In this document: one piece after another, positions 32,922 through 44,206 of the stretch
Numbering within the stretch: position 1 is the first letter of the stretch
Layout of the letters: each line of letters opens with the position of its first letter
Assembly (NCBI GenBank): GCA_036426205.1
Contig: CM071568.1
Span: 226,919,967-226,983,966 of the forward strand
Direction of reading: 5' to 3'
DNA length: 64,000 nucleotides
DNA from: Ascaphus truei
Taxonomy: Eukaryota; Chordata; Amphibia; Anura; Ascaphidae
Notes under the pieces: model-generated
The model's database searches: none
Seen by the model: only the letters and a program-made list of their open reading frames with translations
What the model was told of the DNA's origin: nothing
Translations under genes and position numbers: made by a program

Positions 32922-33644
32922 GGATTAAAAGGAGTTGTTTCAATCACTAGTAAAACTGAGATGCATTCCCTGATATAAGGATCTCAGAACATCCAGGGGG
33001 AGCATATGGAGGAATGAGAAAACAAAACAAGAACAGTTCCTGGTAGCTGGGCGAAACGCATTGAGTAAACCAGCAGACCTATTTTGGTCTTGGAGGCGAC
33101 CCGTAGCAAACCAACCCGGCAGCCGTACTCAGAGGATCAGACGGCGCACAAGGGAGGCTCGATCCAGATACAGAGCCGTGGCAGCCAGCCTGATGACCCA
33201 GGGAGGGCGGAGCTGCTCGGACATCCCTATTCACAATTTGTGATAAATGCTTTTATTCTATTAGCACATTGTAAGTGCGCATTTTTTACCCATTCATTTT
33301 TTATATAAAGTTTACACATTGATCGCACTATGTAGTTTCCCTCTCTTTATACATGCGGTATTTGCTGACGGAAACGATAGGGGGTCCGGTGCCTAGATAC
33401 CTTCAAGGGTGGCAACCCAATTTGCCAACTGCCTACATTTACTCTTTAGTCCTGTGAGTAGAACAGCTATATGAGCCAAGACACTGCTATATTTATCCAC
33501 CCACTGCAATACGTCTGCACTTATATTTGTGTATCTTGTTTTGTTTTCTCATTCCTCCATATGCTCCCCCTGGATGTTCTGAGATCCTTATATCAGGGAA
33601 TGCATCTCAGTTTTACTAGTGATTGAAACAACTCCTTTTAATCC
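32922..33644. mobile_element. foldback element with 110-bp inverted arms, Penelope-related
   Basis: The arms 32922-33031 and 33535-33644 are nearly perfect inverted copies. The left begins GGATTAAAAGGAGTTG and the right ends CAACTCCTTTTAATCC. The 500-bp centre has GGGCGAAACGCATTGAG near 33051, a worn form of the GAAACGCGTA motif in the hammerhead-like copies. No coding capacity is seen. The target duplication was not found. Confidence 0.7.
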
Positions 33645-34197
33645 AGTCACTCATGAAACCGAACTATAAATAAAGCATTTTATTTATGAGTATTGCTTTT
33701 ATAAAGAAAATTGATTACTTGGGCATTCGCATTATGTTGCATTAAAGCAGGGGTTCATAAACATTTGTACCTTAATCACCCCTAATAGACCAACAAGGTC
33801 CCCAATAACCCCATACCAATAATTTTATATATGAAGTACTGTTACCATTTCAATACCGCACCAGTAACTCGACTGCAACGTTTAGTATGGGGCCCTCTCT
33901 TTTTAGCAAGTACGTGTAACGAACAGAGAAGGAAAATAATGGGTGGATCCCTATCAACCACGCATTTATGTTGCAAGAGATACAGAAGCTTTCCCACGAT
34001 GTATCAGCCACGTGTTATTTTAACAGAAAAAAACTAATAAAATGTTACAAATAAAGCCCAGCACCCTTGAATTGAACCCCCTTCAATCACCCCCTTGGGG
34101 TGAAATCATTCCTGGTTAAGAACTCCTGTATTAAAAGCTGCAAACCCCAAATGATCTATGATGATTTCCAGATACAGTATGTACAGTGGTATATATA
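33645..34197. other. intron, no gene seen
   Basis: About 550 bp with no supported feature. A TA-rich patch, GTATATATACTG, lies at its end next to the proposed left terminus of the forkhead-bearing unit. Confidence 0.5.
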
Positions 34198-34616
34198 CTG
34201 CTGCGGCTCATTTTATTCTAACACATCACCGGTTTTTCCCTGGCTTTTTCCTGGAATGCGACGCACTTCACCGGGAGCATGCCGCATTCATTTTGCGTTC
34301 TCAGCCACGGGTCATGTGCGGGTCATGCGCGGTTGACGCGCGGTTGACGTGTTTATTGAGAATGGTTCGGATTTAATAGGTTGCAATTCTTCGCGTGTCC
34401 GCCAGATGGCAGATATTCATGAATTGTAATGCGCATGCGCTTCAGTAATGTGTCGACTTGCAGGTGTTTCGTTTAAAAAAGATACCACAGTGTGCTATTG
34501 TAACTTGGCCTTGAGACTGAAGGAAGAGGTTGCAAAAATGTATCAATTTAGGCTTTTCATATTAAAGAAAGACAAAGACCAGTTTCTGTTACAGTATTCT
34601 CCAGAGAGCCGTCGCC

Positions 34617-35213
34617 ATGAGTGTTCAAGTGCAGCCCGTTTTCCAAAAACCCGACAGAAGTTACGCGTATTTGATATGGGCTGCGATTAATGCAACAGAT
34701 GATAAGATGGCAACAGTTGTTCAAATTTATCAGTATTTTATCGAAAACTTTGACTTTTACAAATTTTCGCCAGCTCCTCATACGTGGAAGCGTGCAATAA
34801 GGAAAAGGTTATGTAGCGATCCCTGTTTTTATCGTATTGAGCCATAATTTGTTGGAGGGTATTGGTGTGTATCACCGGCTTTTTCCTGTATCTATGATCA
34901 TGCAGACGGCAAAAGGCGAAAGGTCGTGTTAAAACCAACTAAGAAACAACAGTCGCTGCCAAGCAATGCACCAGCACCGGCTTCCAATGACGGTCCCACC
35001 GTCAGTGACAACCCTTGCTGTCTATCCAGCATGCCTGAGTCAGATTTCGCGTGCAGTTTCGATCAAGCTTGCATGTACCTAAGCAATTTCCAGCCTCATC
35101 AGCTGACTACAGGTGGACTAGTCCCGCTGCAAACTATCGACGTGGATGATCAAGAACACTGGACTGGCAGTGGACCGGCACCGGCGCCAGCTGAATGGGA
35201 AATTCTATGGTGA
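34617..35213 (+). pseudogene. forkhead-domain (Fox) ORF, one in-frame stop
   Basis: The frame from ATG 34617 has 198 codons and a TGA at 35211, interrupted by a single TAA at 34845. Residues about 12-75 read as a forkhead winged-helix: SYAYLIWAAIN (helix 1), DKMATVVQIYQYFIENFDFY (helix 2) and TWKRAIRKRLCSDPCFYRI (recognition helix, retaining the W...IR..L....CF pattern). After the stop the same frame gives FVGGYWCVSP (wing strand) and a basic DGKRRKVVLKPTKK, then a Ser/Pro-rich and acidic tail ending AEWEILW. It could be a retrocopy, an intronless Fox gene or a captured gene. The rest of the frame is undamaged. The position of GTGAGT at the end (35209) suggests a possible intron to an AG at 35548. 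Subfamily not assigned; the domain is divergent. Confidence 0.8.
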
Positions 35214-35548
35214 GTATTGTTGCCGTATTATTTTCTGTGGTTTTTTTATTTTGACAATACAGTATCAATATCGGCGCGATTCAAAAGTCAAGCGATTCTC
35301 CTGTAAGCAATATTATTGGCTGAGCGGCTTCTCCAGTACTGTGCTGCAGATACTGAACAATTGGTGGAACGCTAGGCACATGCACATTGGAACCTTCTTG
35401 AAACGCATATGCGTGTCATTACATCGACGGTAGGCGCATGCACATGTGAACAGGAGACGCCCCCCGAGAAAATTATTGGTGGGACTGGCTGGGAACTTCT
35501 TTAGGGGGATGACCATTACAGTAAAACTTTTCTTTTTGTTTTTCCTCA

Positions 35549-35633
35549 GAAAAGAAAATGGCTAATGGAGGGATTTCGATGGATAATATCGCCGCTTTGT
35601 GTAACAATGCCTGCACATTGCTGGATCGGATTT
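35549..35633 (+). other. possible second exon of the forkhead gene
   Basis: A pyrimidine-rich TTTTTGTTTTTCCTCAG precedes this stretch, and GTGAGT at 35209 could be its donor. It has a 25-codon frame, MANGGISMDNIAALCNNACT..., then TAA. The frame is offset by one base from the forkhead frame when these sites are joined, where splicing gives an immediate stop; so it may be 3' UTR, carry a second lesion, or not be an exon. Confidence 0.25.
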
Positions 35634-35766
35634 AAAAACCCACGTACCGGAGTCTACAGTTTAGTGGCCGTTGTTATTGATTAGGATAGAATACTGTACC
35701 TGAAACAGCATGCTGATGTTTTCCGGCCGTACAGTATACAATACTTTTTTATATACAGTATACTGT

Positions 35767-35791
35767 GTAATAAACCCGAAAAAATAAAAAC
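35767..35791 (+). promoter_or_regulatory. polyadenylation signals downstream of the forkhead ORF
   Basis: AATAAA near 35769 and AAATAAAAA near 35782 lie about 560 bp after the forkhead stop codon. They are the first clear AATAAA signals on this strand after the ORF and would suit its mRNA. Confidence 0.35.
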
Positions 35792-36129
35792 TATGCATTT
35801 ATTCTACATGTTTTACAGTACTGTACATACAGTATGTATCTTCTATACAGTGCCAGTACATACAGTACAGTACGTGTCTTCTATTTTTTTTAATACTCTT
35901 ATACTGAGCATGCCTACAGTATACAGTACAGTAGTGTACATTCTACTGGACAGTAGTGTACATTCTAGAAAAACTGTATTTTGTTACGGTATCAAAGGAG
36001 CCAATGGAACAATGTAAAACAAATCAACATGTTCTTTTATTGGTGGAGTAAGTACAAAAACATTTATTTACAAATACTGTACAATATAGAAACATTTTAA
36101 GTGCACAGCAATTCAAAACATCAACAGGT

Positions 36130-37500
36130 GTATGTTTTACTGCTACAGCTAGCTCCCATCTTAAAGAGGATTACACGCAGGCGCAGTGAGGCTTTGTAGC
36201 TCGGCTATGGACGGATTAAGAACACAATGGCAATATTCAGAAAATTAACGACTGTGGAGAGGGGGGGTTGGGTGAGTCATGCGCAGTAAGCAGCTAGCTC
36301 CCATCTCAAAAACGATTAGAGTACACGCAGGCGCAGTGAGGAGGTTGACGCTCGGCTAGGGACGGATTAAAAACACAATGACTAACTTCAGAAAATTAAT
36401 GACTCTGTGGAGGTGTCTGTCGATAAGAGTTTGTGTGTGCGTGTCGGAGGGATGAAGGATTAGTTGTGCAGCAGTTCAAAGAAATTACTGTACATAGAGT
36501 AGAGTACAGTAATTTCAAAAGGCAGTTCATCATAATACTGTAATTTGATCCCTACACCCTCAAATACAGTAAATAAAAAGCACACAAATCAACCATGTGC
36601 AGGCAAACGCACAGATTTAATATCGTAATATCAAGATTGTTTTTGCAGGCTTGTGGGTAAAATAACAGTTAAAAAATCATAATTAAAAAAAAAAATTTGG
36701 GGGGCACTCAAGCAAGCAGTGGTGGGTAAAGTTACAGGCGCATGAGCAGGAATCAACTAGCTCCCATCCGAAAGAGGATTACACACATGCGCATAGAGAG
36801 GTGATGCTCTGTGCAAGTAAAATTCGAGAAGGGATTTTCCAAAGCGTTGCCGTAAACAAAGCCTCAAAGTTCCCATCTCAAAGAGAATTACACGCAGGCG
36901 CAGTGAGGCTTTGTAGCTCGGCTATAGACGGATTAAGAACACAATGTCGATTCAGACAATGAACGATTCTGTGGAGAGGGGGGGGGTTGGGGGAGTAATG
37001 CGCAGTAAGCAGCTAGCTCCCATCTCAAAAAGGATTACACGCAGGCGCAGTGAGGCTTTGTAGCTCGGCTATGGACGGATTAATAACACAATGTCAAGAT
37101 TCAGAAAATTAACGACTCCGTGGAATTTCAAATCCTTGAGCTAGCCTTGTGTGTGTTCATGGGGGAGGGGGCTACAGGGTACAACTGCATGAAGTTCAAA
37201 AATAAAGACATACTTTAATTTCAAAAGACAGTTCATCATAATAATACACCCCCAAATACAGTACGTAAAAAGCACACAAATCAACCACGTGCAGTCAAAC
37301 GCACAGGGTCGCAGTCAAAAGCTAATGCACAGATTGAATATCGTAATAGAGTAAGATGGTTTTTGCAGGCTTGTGGAGAAAAAAAAATTACAATAAAAAA
37401 ATGTTTTAACATTTTTTTAAAAAAAATTTTTGGTCACTCACTAAAGCAACCAAGCAGTGGTGGGCGAAGTAACAGGCGCATGCATAGTAATCACCTGCTG
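36130..37500. repeat. two-level tandem array downstream of the forkhead ORF
   Basis: A unit with CTAGCTCCCATCTCAAAGAG, GATTACACGCAGGCGCAGTG and GGCTATGGACGGATTAAGAA recurs near 36150, 36295, 36748, 36865 and 37012. A larger repeat of ~706 bp is also visible: CAGTTCATCATAAT, CACACAAATCAACCA and AGCAGTGGTGGG appear near 36523-36725 and again near 37229-37470. No coding potential. Confidence 0.85.
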
Positions 37501-38800
37501 TCAAGCAGGAATGTGATTGAAACCAGACACACGTTCAAAGGAATGGTGTGGGAGAGATGTACTGCATTGTAGAGAAGATAAGTTGAAATACCCTGCAGTG
37601 CAGTTAATTATCCTGAGCAGGTGGAGAGCGCTGCATACTGTATGCCGAAATGTGACACTATTACAGTACTGTACACGCCTATGCGTTTCAACAATTTTCA
37701 AATGAGACATACTGTACAGCAGCACTGCAAATGCATGTATACTTTAAATATGCTAATTTACAATTATTGCGTGCGCACACACAGACTGTGTACTGACGTA
37801 GGTTGAACCGCGAAGGTATTAGACTTCCAAGACAACAGCTCGCAAACGCCCCCCTAAGTTTTTACATGGCATTGCAGTATTGCAAACGGCGAGAATAAAA
37901 TGCTAAAATCACGAGCGCTAAAATAACGCAGTTCACTCCGGGCGAAACAAACAGAAAACCGCACCTAACAGGGATAATCTGAGAGCCGCGGATCTAGCCG
38001 ACTTAGACTCAGGTCGGCCGCCACCATATATATATATATATGTGGTATTTATAAAAAATCTCATCATTTTAAAGAGGCAATACAAGCAGCTTAAAAAGAA
38101 AAAATCTATAGATTTTTATTTTAATATCTGCAGCCTTTGAATACTTTTATTGAAAACGAATTACCTACAGTAAGCTGACGATTGATTAATCTCCCGTTAT
38201 CGATTAGCAAAGAGCCTGCCTCCCAGGGTTCACTAAATAGCCGCCTTTCAGTTTCAAATCAATACTTCAGTCAGTGTAACTCAGCAGCTACAAAATATTC
38301 TTATGTTACTAAGGTAACATTATTGTTACAGTTTGCAGCTCAAACTGCTGGGAATATTGGCAAGAAATTATCACAAACAGGAAAGTGTTGCAAAGATCTT
38401 GCACTGCTGGGGACGTGTAACTCCAAGTAGAGGATTCTCCAGGTCGGCAGACTCTTTGTAGACCCTCATATGAAGAAAAGAACACAAATGCAGAGAGTAT
38501 AGTGCATTATCATTTACTTAAGATGACAGACAACACAGAGGGGAATGGTAAAACACTCACACTCTCCCCGCTGGTAAGTAAACAAGAAGTGACTTTGGGC
38601 GCACTTCAACCCTTCTCCTAAGATAACAGCTCCCAATGCGACCGCTTCACTTCTCAGTCAGGAACAAACCGCGATTGCCTCCGCAAGCGTCTCTCACCCG
38701 CAGTGGGGGCAATGCGCCGCGTCACGGTCGTCTCAGCAGTCTCCTTCCAATCAGGATTTCTCAGGAGATTAGGTACGGTGGCCTCAAAGCATCAAAAAAG

Positions 38801-38836
38801 CCCAACCGGTTTCGTCCCACTGGACTTCATCTGGGG
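38801..38836 (-). ncRNA. hammerhead-like motif, variant core
   Basis: On the minus strand: CCC, CAGATGA (U4 of the core changed), an extra A, stem II GTCC/GGAC with loop AGTG, GAAA, CCGGTT, then GGG pairing with CCC. Stem III would be A-U/C-G with loop CG and the cleavage triplet GUU. It is followed by GC-rich, then AT-rich sequence as in the Penelope-related units, though no RT is near. Confidence 0.4.
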
Positions 38837-40599
38837 TCATGTTCAATACTAACTTGAATGCACTTATATACCAAACTAGGCATTGGAAATAAAACTTGCT
38901 CTGTCTGCTTTTTGCAGAGGGGGTGCACTCCGTGGACCTCTTACTCTCCTTCCAGCATGTGCTTCCGGGTACATGACCTCTGAAGGCCGAGCCCTCTGGG
39001 GCACCGCAGGGCTTTCCTCGCTGGCGGGTCACCCATGCAGTGCGGGGAGAAACTCCTCACTTTCTCTCCTGCATCTAATTGCTCCTTTTCCCTCCATTGT
39101 CTCCCACTCACCAGCGACCGCCTGGGTGGCCACCAGTAGCTGCTGCTCTGACAGTAGCTCAGGGTGCTCCTCTTCTGCAGACCCACCGGCTAGGCTGAGA
39201 TGTATCAGCAGTGCCAATGGACCTCTTCAGTGGCATGCAGATCTCAGTGGCCACTACAGTACAAGAGGGTGAGTACTTACTTCTCATGCCTTTTCATACC
39301 TCCCGTAAGCTGACCCCCTCCTCTAACCACCTCATTCCCTTAACCCTTGCTAGCCTATTCCTTCTGGGCCTCAACCCTCCCCCTTCATGCTCCCCTTCCT
39401 GAGGGGAATAGGGGGCTACTTTCTGGATGGGGAATCACTATTCATTATGAGTACAAAATAAGAAAATAAAAGGAAGCGATGATAAGTGGTCCATGAACTT
39501 TAATAATTTTTATTAGGCACAGCCATAGGCAATTGCATTCCAGGGAGAACATCTGCGCAATTAAGTTCCAGACATGAAAAAATCCAGGCAATATATTTTG
39601 CAAAGAAATGTTTGTTTCCCTTTCTTTAGTTGCCAGTATATTTCAAAACCATTGCATGGTCTCCTTAATCAAGGACAGGTCCCTGCTCCCTAACACGGCT
39701 CATTCCTCCCTAGGGAAGCATAGATTGATTCTGAGCAAGTAGTTAGTGTAATAAGTCCTTCCTGCTAAAGAAATATGATAGAGATTCAAGTGTTTGTGTT
39801 AGGTTTTCCAGAAGACAACAGGAATTCACTGTTTAAATGAGGATTAAGCTAAGGATATACAATCCCCTACTGAACCTACTTCACAAATAAGGACAGCTAC
39901 TTTTGGGATAGCACAGTCAAATATGGGCAAAAATGTTAAATTACAACACCGCGTTGAATTATGAGTTTTATAAAGATTGGAAAAAGTTGAGTTTCCTACT
40001 TATATTTGACTTGTTTTTCTACTTCAAATGTAATCATGATAGAATGTAGGCAACGTACTGTCTGAACGTATATTTCCCCCCTACATGCCAACACGATGGT
40101 CCTAGTCACAGTTTAATCAGGTATCCTCTTACATTTACTAGTCTATGATGTGTCTTAAAAAGGCCAAGCAATAAATATAAAATTACCGCTGCTGGAACAT
40201 GGTCTCAGATTTTAATATGTGGTAAAGAGTTCTGCTCTATGTAACTGGAAACTATTAAAAACCAAATTAGTTCATTGTACTCAACTGTTAATAACTAAAG
40301 TAACATGACATACAGTTTGTTTACTACAACACTGGTGCTCTGAATGCCCCTATCTGAAAAATACTGCCATGTAAAATGTGAAACCTACGCATTAAACTGC
40401 TGAAGAAGAAACTGATATAACCTAAACCTGTCCTTACAAGCCCTGTGAGTTTCACCTTGTGCAAAGCCTTTAATACATTGGTAGCATTTAAATATCTTCC
40501 ATAAAGGAAGAATCAGCAGCTAATGGTTAAGGCAATATAATTAAAGTGGGAGATACTGTACTGCCTCAAGTCTAAGAACTAAAATCTTATCACCTTGGT
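38837..40599. other. intron, no gene seen
   Basis: Apart from the hammerhead-like region just upstream, no supported feature. The 129-codon frame at 38883-39272 is Ser-rich and looks like non-coding sequence. Confidence 0.5.
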
Positions 40600-40636
40600 T
40601 AAATTGTTATATATTTTTTTGGTGTAGTATTTTTTA

Positions 40637-41608
40637 TTGAAAGGCTTACATTACATATATTTGCCAACATTTGTTAAGATCATAAATGGTCAATATTTCT
40701 TTGGTAATAACAGATTATTTTCCCTGCCCCCAGCTTATTACAATTCCCCATTTAGCATATTAGGATTCTTGTCCAGTCTGCCTAATTACCAGGATTGGCA
40801 AACAGAGGCCGAAAGTTTGTTTGCATCTGATTATGTGGCTAAGGCATCTAATACACAACCAGATATTTTGAATTTTTTCTATGAACTAGACAAAACGTAC
40901 AAATCTCAGTTGAAAACTTGGTGGGAGGTTTTCAGCTTTGAGAATTATCTCAAGGCTGACATCATTCCAAGAGGACTTAGAGTGAACCTCCGCCCAGCTC
41001 ATCACATAACTGATGACAATTTCAACCATTCTTGGGAGCTAGTTTTAACGCAATGTTCCATTATGCTTATGCAGTTTCTGGTAAATTTCCAAAAAGATAG
41101 ATTAGCTACTATCAACATTGATTTGGAAACCAAGCTTAAAGAAGTGAACACATGGAAATCTAACCCAAAATTCACAGACCTAGAAGCCAAGCTCAAATCT
41201 ACCACCAAACACAGAGTAAGGCGATGGGCACAAAAATGTGCACCATCTTACGCCAACCTATACTTAGGCTGGTGGGAGTCCAAGGTAGTTTTCACAGAAG
41301 AACTAGAATATCTCACCTCACACATTACTTTATGGGTACGCTTTATTGATGATGTGTTGATTCTGTGGCAAGGTACTCTGGCATCCCTTAAAGAGTTTGT
41401 AGGTATTCTGAATACCAATCGTTTTAACCTACACCTCACATTGGAATATGATAAGAACACCATATGCTTTTTGAACCTCAATATATCAAGAGGTCCAGAA
41501 GATCATATTGAAACCACCATCTTTCGCAAGCCAACAGCTACTAATAATCTCTTGGAGGCTTCCAGTCACCACCCTAGATCCCTAGTTCAACATATCCCAA
41601 TTGGATAA
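40637..41608 (+). pseudogene. Penelope-like RT, N-terminal and core part
   Basis: A frame of 323 codons. The first ~190 residues are an N-terminal region without a clear domain: SWELVLTQCSIMLMQFLV and a Lys/Glu-rich stretch DLETKLKEVNTW. The RT motif B region follows as QKCAPSYANLYLGWWE, where one extra A near 41233 shifts the frame (the GCGATGGGCACAAAA box is in another frame). The catalytic box is WVRFIDDVLILWQG (about residue 235), followed by FLNLNISRGPEDHIETTIFRK and HIPIG then a stop. RT motif A is missing, so a deletion probably fuses the N-terminal region to motif B. Confidence 0.8.
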
Positions 41609-41900
41609 TTCCTATGGGTTAGGAGGAACTATAGCAACACTGAGGAGTTTGAGGCTCAGGCCTCAGTTATGATGAAGCGCTTCCTTGAAAGAGGTTATAG
41701 CATGAAGGTACTAAAAAAGGCATACAAAAGAGTCAAGTACCTACCCCGTAGAGACCTCCTTACTGACATGTCTAAAAAAGATGAAAAACTGGTATGCTTC
41801 ATTGGGACCTACAATAAGCAATTGTATTTGGCAAGAAGTATTCTTGACAGACATTGGCACATCCTTAGAGCAGACGTGGACATTAAAGAAGTGTTACATA
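41609..41900 (+). pseudogene. Penelope-like RT thumb fragment
   Basis: Continues after the stop in the same element: FLWVRRNYSNTEEFEAQ, FLERGYSMKVLKKAYKR, then LARSILDRHWHILRADVDI. IL.RHWHIL is the same landmark as IIGRHWHILKND in element 2. The coding sequence is cut at 41900 by the 247-bp element. Confidence 0.8.
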
Positions 41901-42147
41901 CAGTGGCGGCCGCCCTGAGTCTAAAGCGGCCGCCACCGTGGGTAACCTAAAATCCTGTTCAGACGCGGGCTTTTTTTTTTAGTTTTGCCGCCGCAGGCGC
42001 TTCCATTGTTCAGCGCATTAGCGCTGAATGGAGAAACGGGCCGCGCGCAGCCGCAAGATGCAGCTGGCGCGCGCCCAATTCCGGCGCGAAAATTGAAAGA
42101 GCAGGGAAAAATACGGACAAGCTTTAGATTAAGCTTAGCCACAGCAG
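41901..42147. mobile_element. 247-bp MITE with TA duplication, ends CAGTGGCGGC
   Basis: Flanked by TA (41899-41900 and 42148-42149). Left CAGTGGCGGCCGCCCTGAGT, right (reversed) CTGCTGTGGCTAAGC. It is very GC-rich, with two GCGGCCGC words. It interrupts the Penelope-like element and shares its left ~24 bp with the right end of the forkhead-bearing unit. Confidence 0.6.
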
Positions 42148-42149
42148 TA

Positions 42150-43690
42150 GCTATCCCTTAATGGTTAGCAGAAGGGCACGTAACCTCAGGGACATTCTGG
42201 TTGTCATTGGAGACCAGGCCATTTACACCTTTTTACCAGGATCATGCATTGAGCAAAATGAGTTAATGAAATAAATTGTAAATGTATTCACAGGAAAAGG
42301 CAAACACAATGTTACAAAAACTACAGCTAAAAGACACACTTACTTGGGAATTGGGGTTGAAAACTATACTTTCCTAGGTGTCAGGTCTTATCAATCCAAA
42401 GCTTACCCTAAAAAGTCTTGGAATTGAAATCAACCTGCAGTTCCAAACGCAACAGCTCCCCTCTCTCTCCAAGGGCTGGAATTCACTTGGTGCTTAGAAT
42501 CTTAGAAAACTTTGAGGGATCTTGGAGGACACTGGAAAACACTATCTAATGAGAGCAAGGGGTTATAATACCTCTGACTTTCATTAAAAAAAATACTATA
42601 GCCCAATCCAAAGCATGAGAAATGTCTCCACCGCAATCAGAGACAAACTGATACACAGAACAGGGTTACCTGGAAATCTGAATGAACCAAGGGGCATGGG
42701 CAATTTGGCATCTCTGGCCCTGGTTCCCTCCATGCCACCCGCGGTGACAGGCTCCTGCCAGTCTGGTGGGATCAATGGAAATGCAAAGGGCATTCTTTGA
42801 TCTCAGGATGTGGATACTTGTCCTTCCCTCCTGTCCAAATGGTCTTGACAACTCAGACACATCCTCTGTGGCTTCATCTCACCATATGAGTAGACACAGT
42901 GGCACCCAAGTTGGTAGCCCAATGGCTCACTCGGAACACTAACTCTGAACGTCCCAGCTCATCTCTGTGCACAAACAGATATGTTTTAAAACACACTGTT
43001 TTAAAATATACACTTTAAAAACGTGCTGTTCCATATAATATACACTTTAAAAACATCATAAGTCTTTTGGTTATGGGAAATAGAATAAGAAGCTGCATGT
43101 TATTTCTTACTAGCCATATTCCCCACACTCTATACAATAAACGTAGGACTGGACTTTTAAAAGTCCCCTCACAACCTTGTAGATGGTTGGAGTACCCCCA
43201 GAACACCTATACCGGTTCTGGGTGACCTGGGAACTTGCTGGGTATCGCTTTTAACCTAGGGACCCCTTGACTGTTTCAGGGACACCTCACTTCCCTATGC
43301 CCCATTTACCTTTCTGGGCTGTGCTGAAGAAGGGACCCCTAGTGGTGTGTCGCACAAGCGTTTTCAAGGGGAGATATTACCGAGACAATGTGTCTACATG
43401 CAGCCAGGCATCCGACCTGATTCATGGGCACATTTTTAGGGGAACCCTGACTAGATAGACACAATCTGATAACACTTTCTCCGAACCCCCCCCCCCCCGA
43501 AAACCAAAACCACATCAATCCCTGCTTGCTGGCATCCCTGGAAAGGTAAAAACACAACAATTCTTTATTGTTGCATAATTACAGGTAATGCTTTAACAAC
43601 AGTTGGGTCCAAGAGCTGACACTCCTGAACCCCAAAACATGGATCAGAGGTAACCAAACGGGCTTAACCTTTATTAGTGAGCCTGGCTAC
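42150..43690. other. unassigned ~1.5-kb insertion in Penelope-like element 3
   Basis: No frame here resembles the RT or GIY-YIG on either side. There is a C-run near 43488 and a short palindrome (ACTTTAAAAAC) repeated near 43010-43045. Probably another mobile element, but I cannot define ends or family. Confidence 0.4.
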
Positions 43691-43729
43691 CTCTTCACCA
43701 TCACACTAGTCCATAGCCATTTTTCAGAT

Positions 43730-44206
43730 ATGCCGGTCAGAACTTGGTTGCCACCTAAACCCTTAGGTAGTTATAGCTGTGAGAGGTCCAAAGCCTGTCA
43801 GCACATTCTTACCACCAAAACATTCCACAACTGGGATAAATCTCGGATTTATCAAACTAGAAAATTCATAAATTGTCAGAGTTTAGGGGTGATCTACCAA
43901 GTGTTATGTACTTGTGGAAAAATCAATGTGGGAAAGACCAAATGCCAATTCAAACAGTATGTGCTTGAACACATAGGAACCATCAGGAATAAAATGGATA
44001 CCCCTGACGCGAGGCACATTAATCAATGCCATAATGGTGATCAGAATGCCATTAAATTCCTAGGCATTGATCAATTCTCTACCGGCCAAAGGAGAGGTGA
44101 TTTGGACTCAATACTGCTCCAGAAAGAGGCACGGTGGATCTACACCTTGCAAACCTTGTCACCCAAAGGGCTCAATGAGGGCTTTGTCTTTAATCCATTT
44201 ATCTAG
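43730..44206 (+). pseudogene. Penelope-like GIY-YIG endonuclease part
   Basis: A frame of 158 codons. GVIYQVLCTCGKINVGKTK is the GIY-YIG core (YIG changed to VGK), with CERSKACQHI before it and ARWIYTLQTLSPKGLNEG at the end, the same final motif as element 2 (LNPKGLN). The upstream methionine is internal. The nuclease core substitution and the separation from RT make it non-functional. Confidence 0.82.

Larger units (their letters stand above)
34198..38026 (+). mobile_element. candidate 3.8-kb DNA element carrying a forkhead ORF
   Basis: The left edge TA|CTGCTGCGGC and right edge GCCGCCACCA|TA resemble the ends of the 247-bp element at 41901-42147, whose edges are TA|CAGTGGCGGC and GCCACAGCAG|TA. 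The right edge, reversed, reads TGGTGGCGGCCGACCTGAGT, matching GTGGCGGCCGCCCTGAGT of the short element and continuing with TCTAA. Between them lie the forkhead ORF, a stretch with repeated ACAGTATAC words and a tandem array. TA dinucleotides in TA-rich flanks are weak evidence by themselves; the ~24-bp match of the right end with the short element is the stronger point. Confidence 0.45.

Noticed and set aside
33061..33308. Arg-rich frames in the foldback centre
   Set aside because: They lie between inverted arms of a non-coding element and do not resemble RT or nuclease sequence.
35690..35960. ACAGTATAC/GTACTGTAC words as a regulatory palindrome cluster
   Set aside because: The same words are scattered over the whole window and look like general low-complexity sequence of this genome, so no specific site is claimed.
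38883..39272. 129-codon frame with Ser/Cys-rich sequence
   Set aside because: Composition follows a GC-rich low-complexity stretch; no homology, no splice or promoter context.
41901..41940. Two GCGGCCGC sites suggesting cloning-vector or adaptor contamination
   Set aside because: The surrounding sequence recurs in a diverged form at 38005-38026 and is flanked by TA as in a transposon insertion, so it is genomic.
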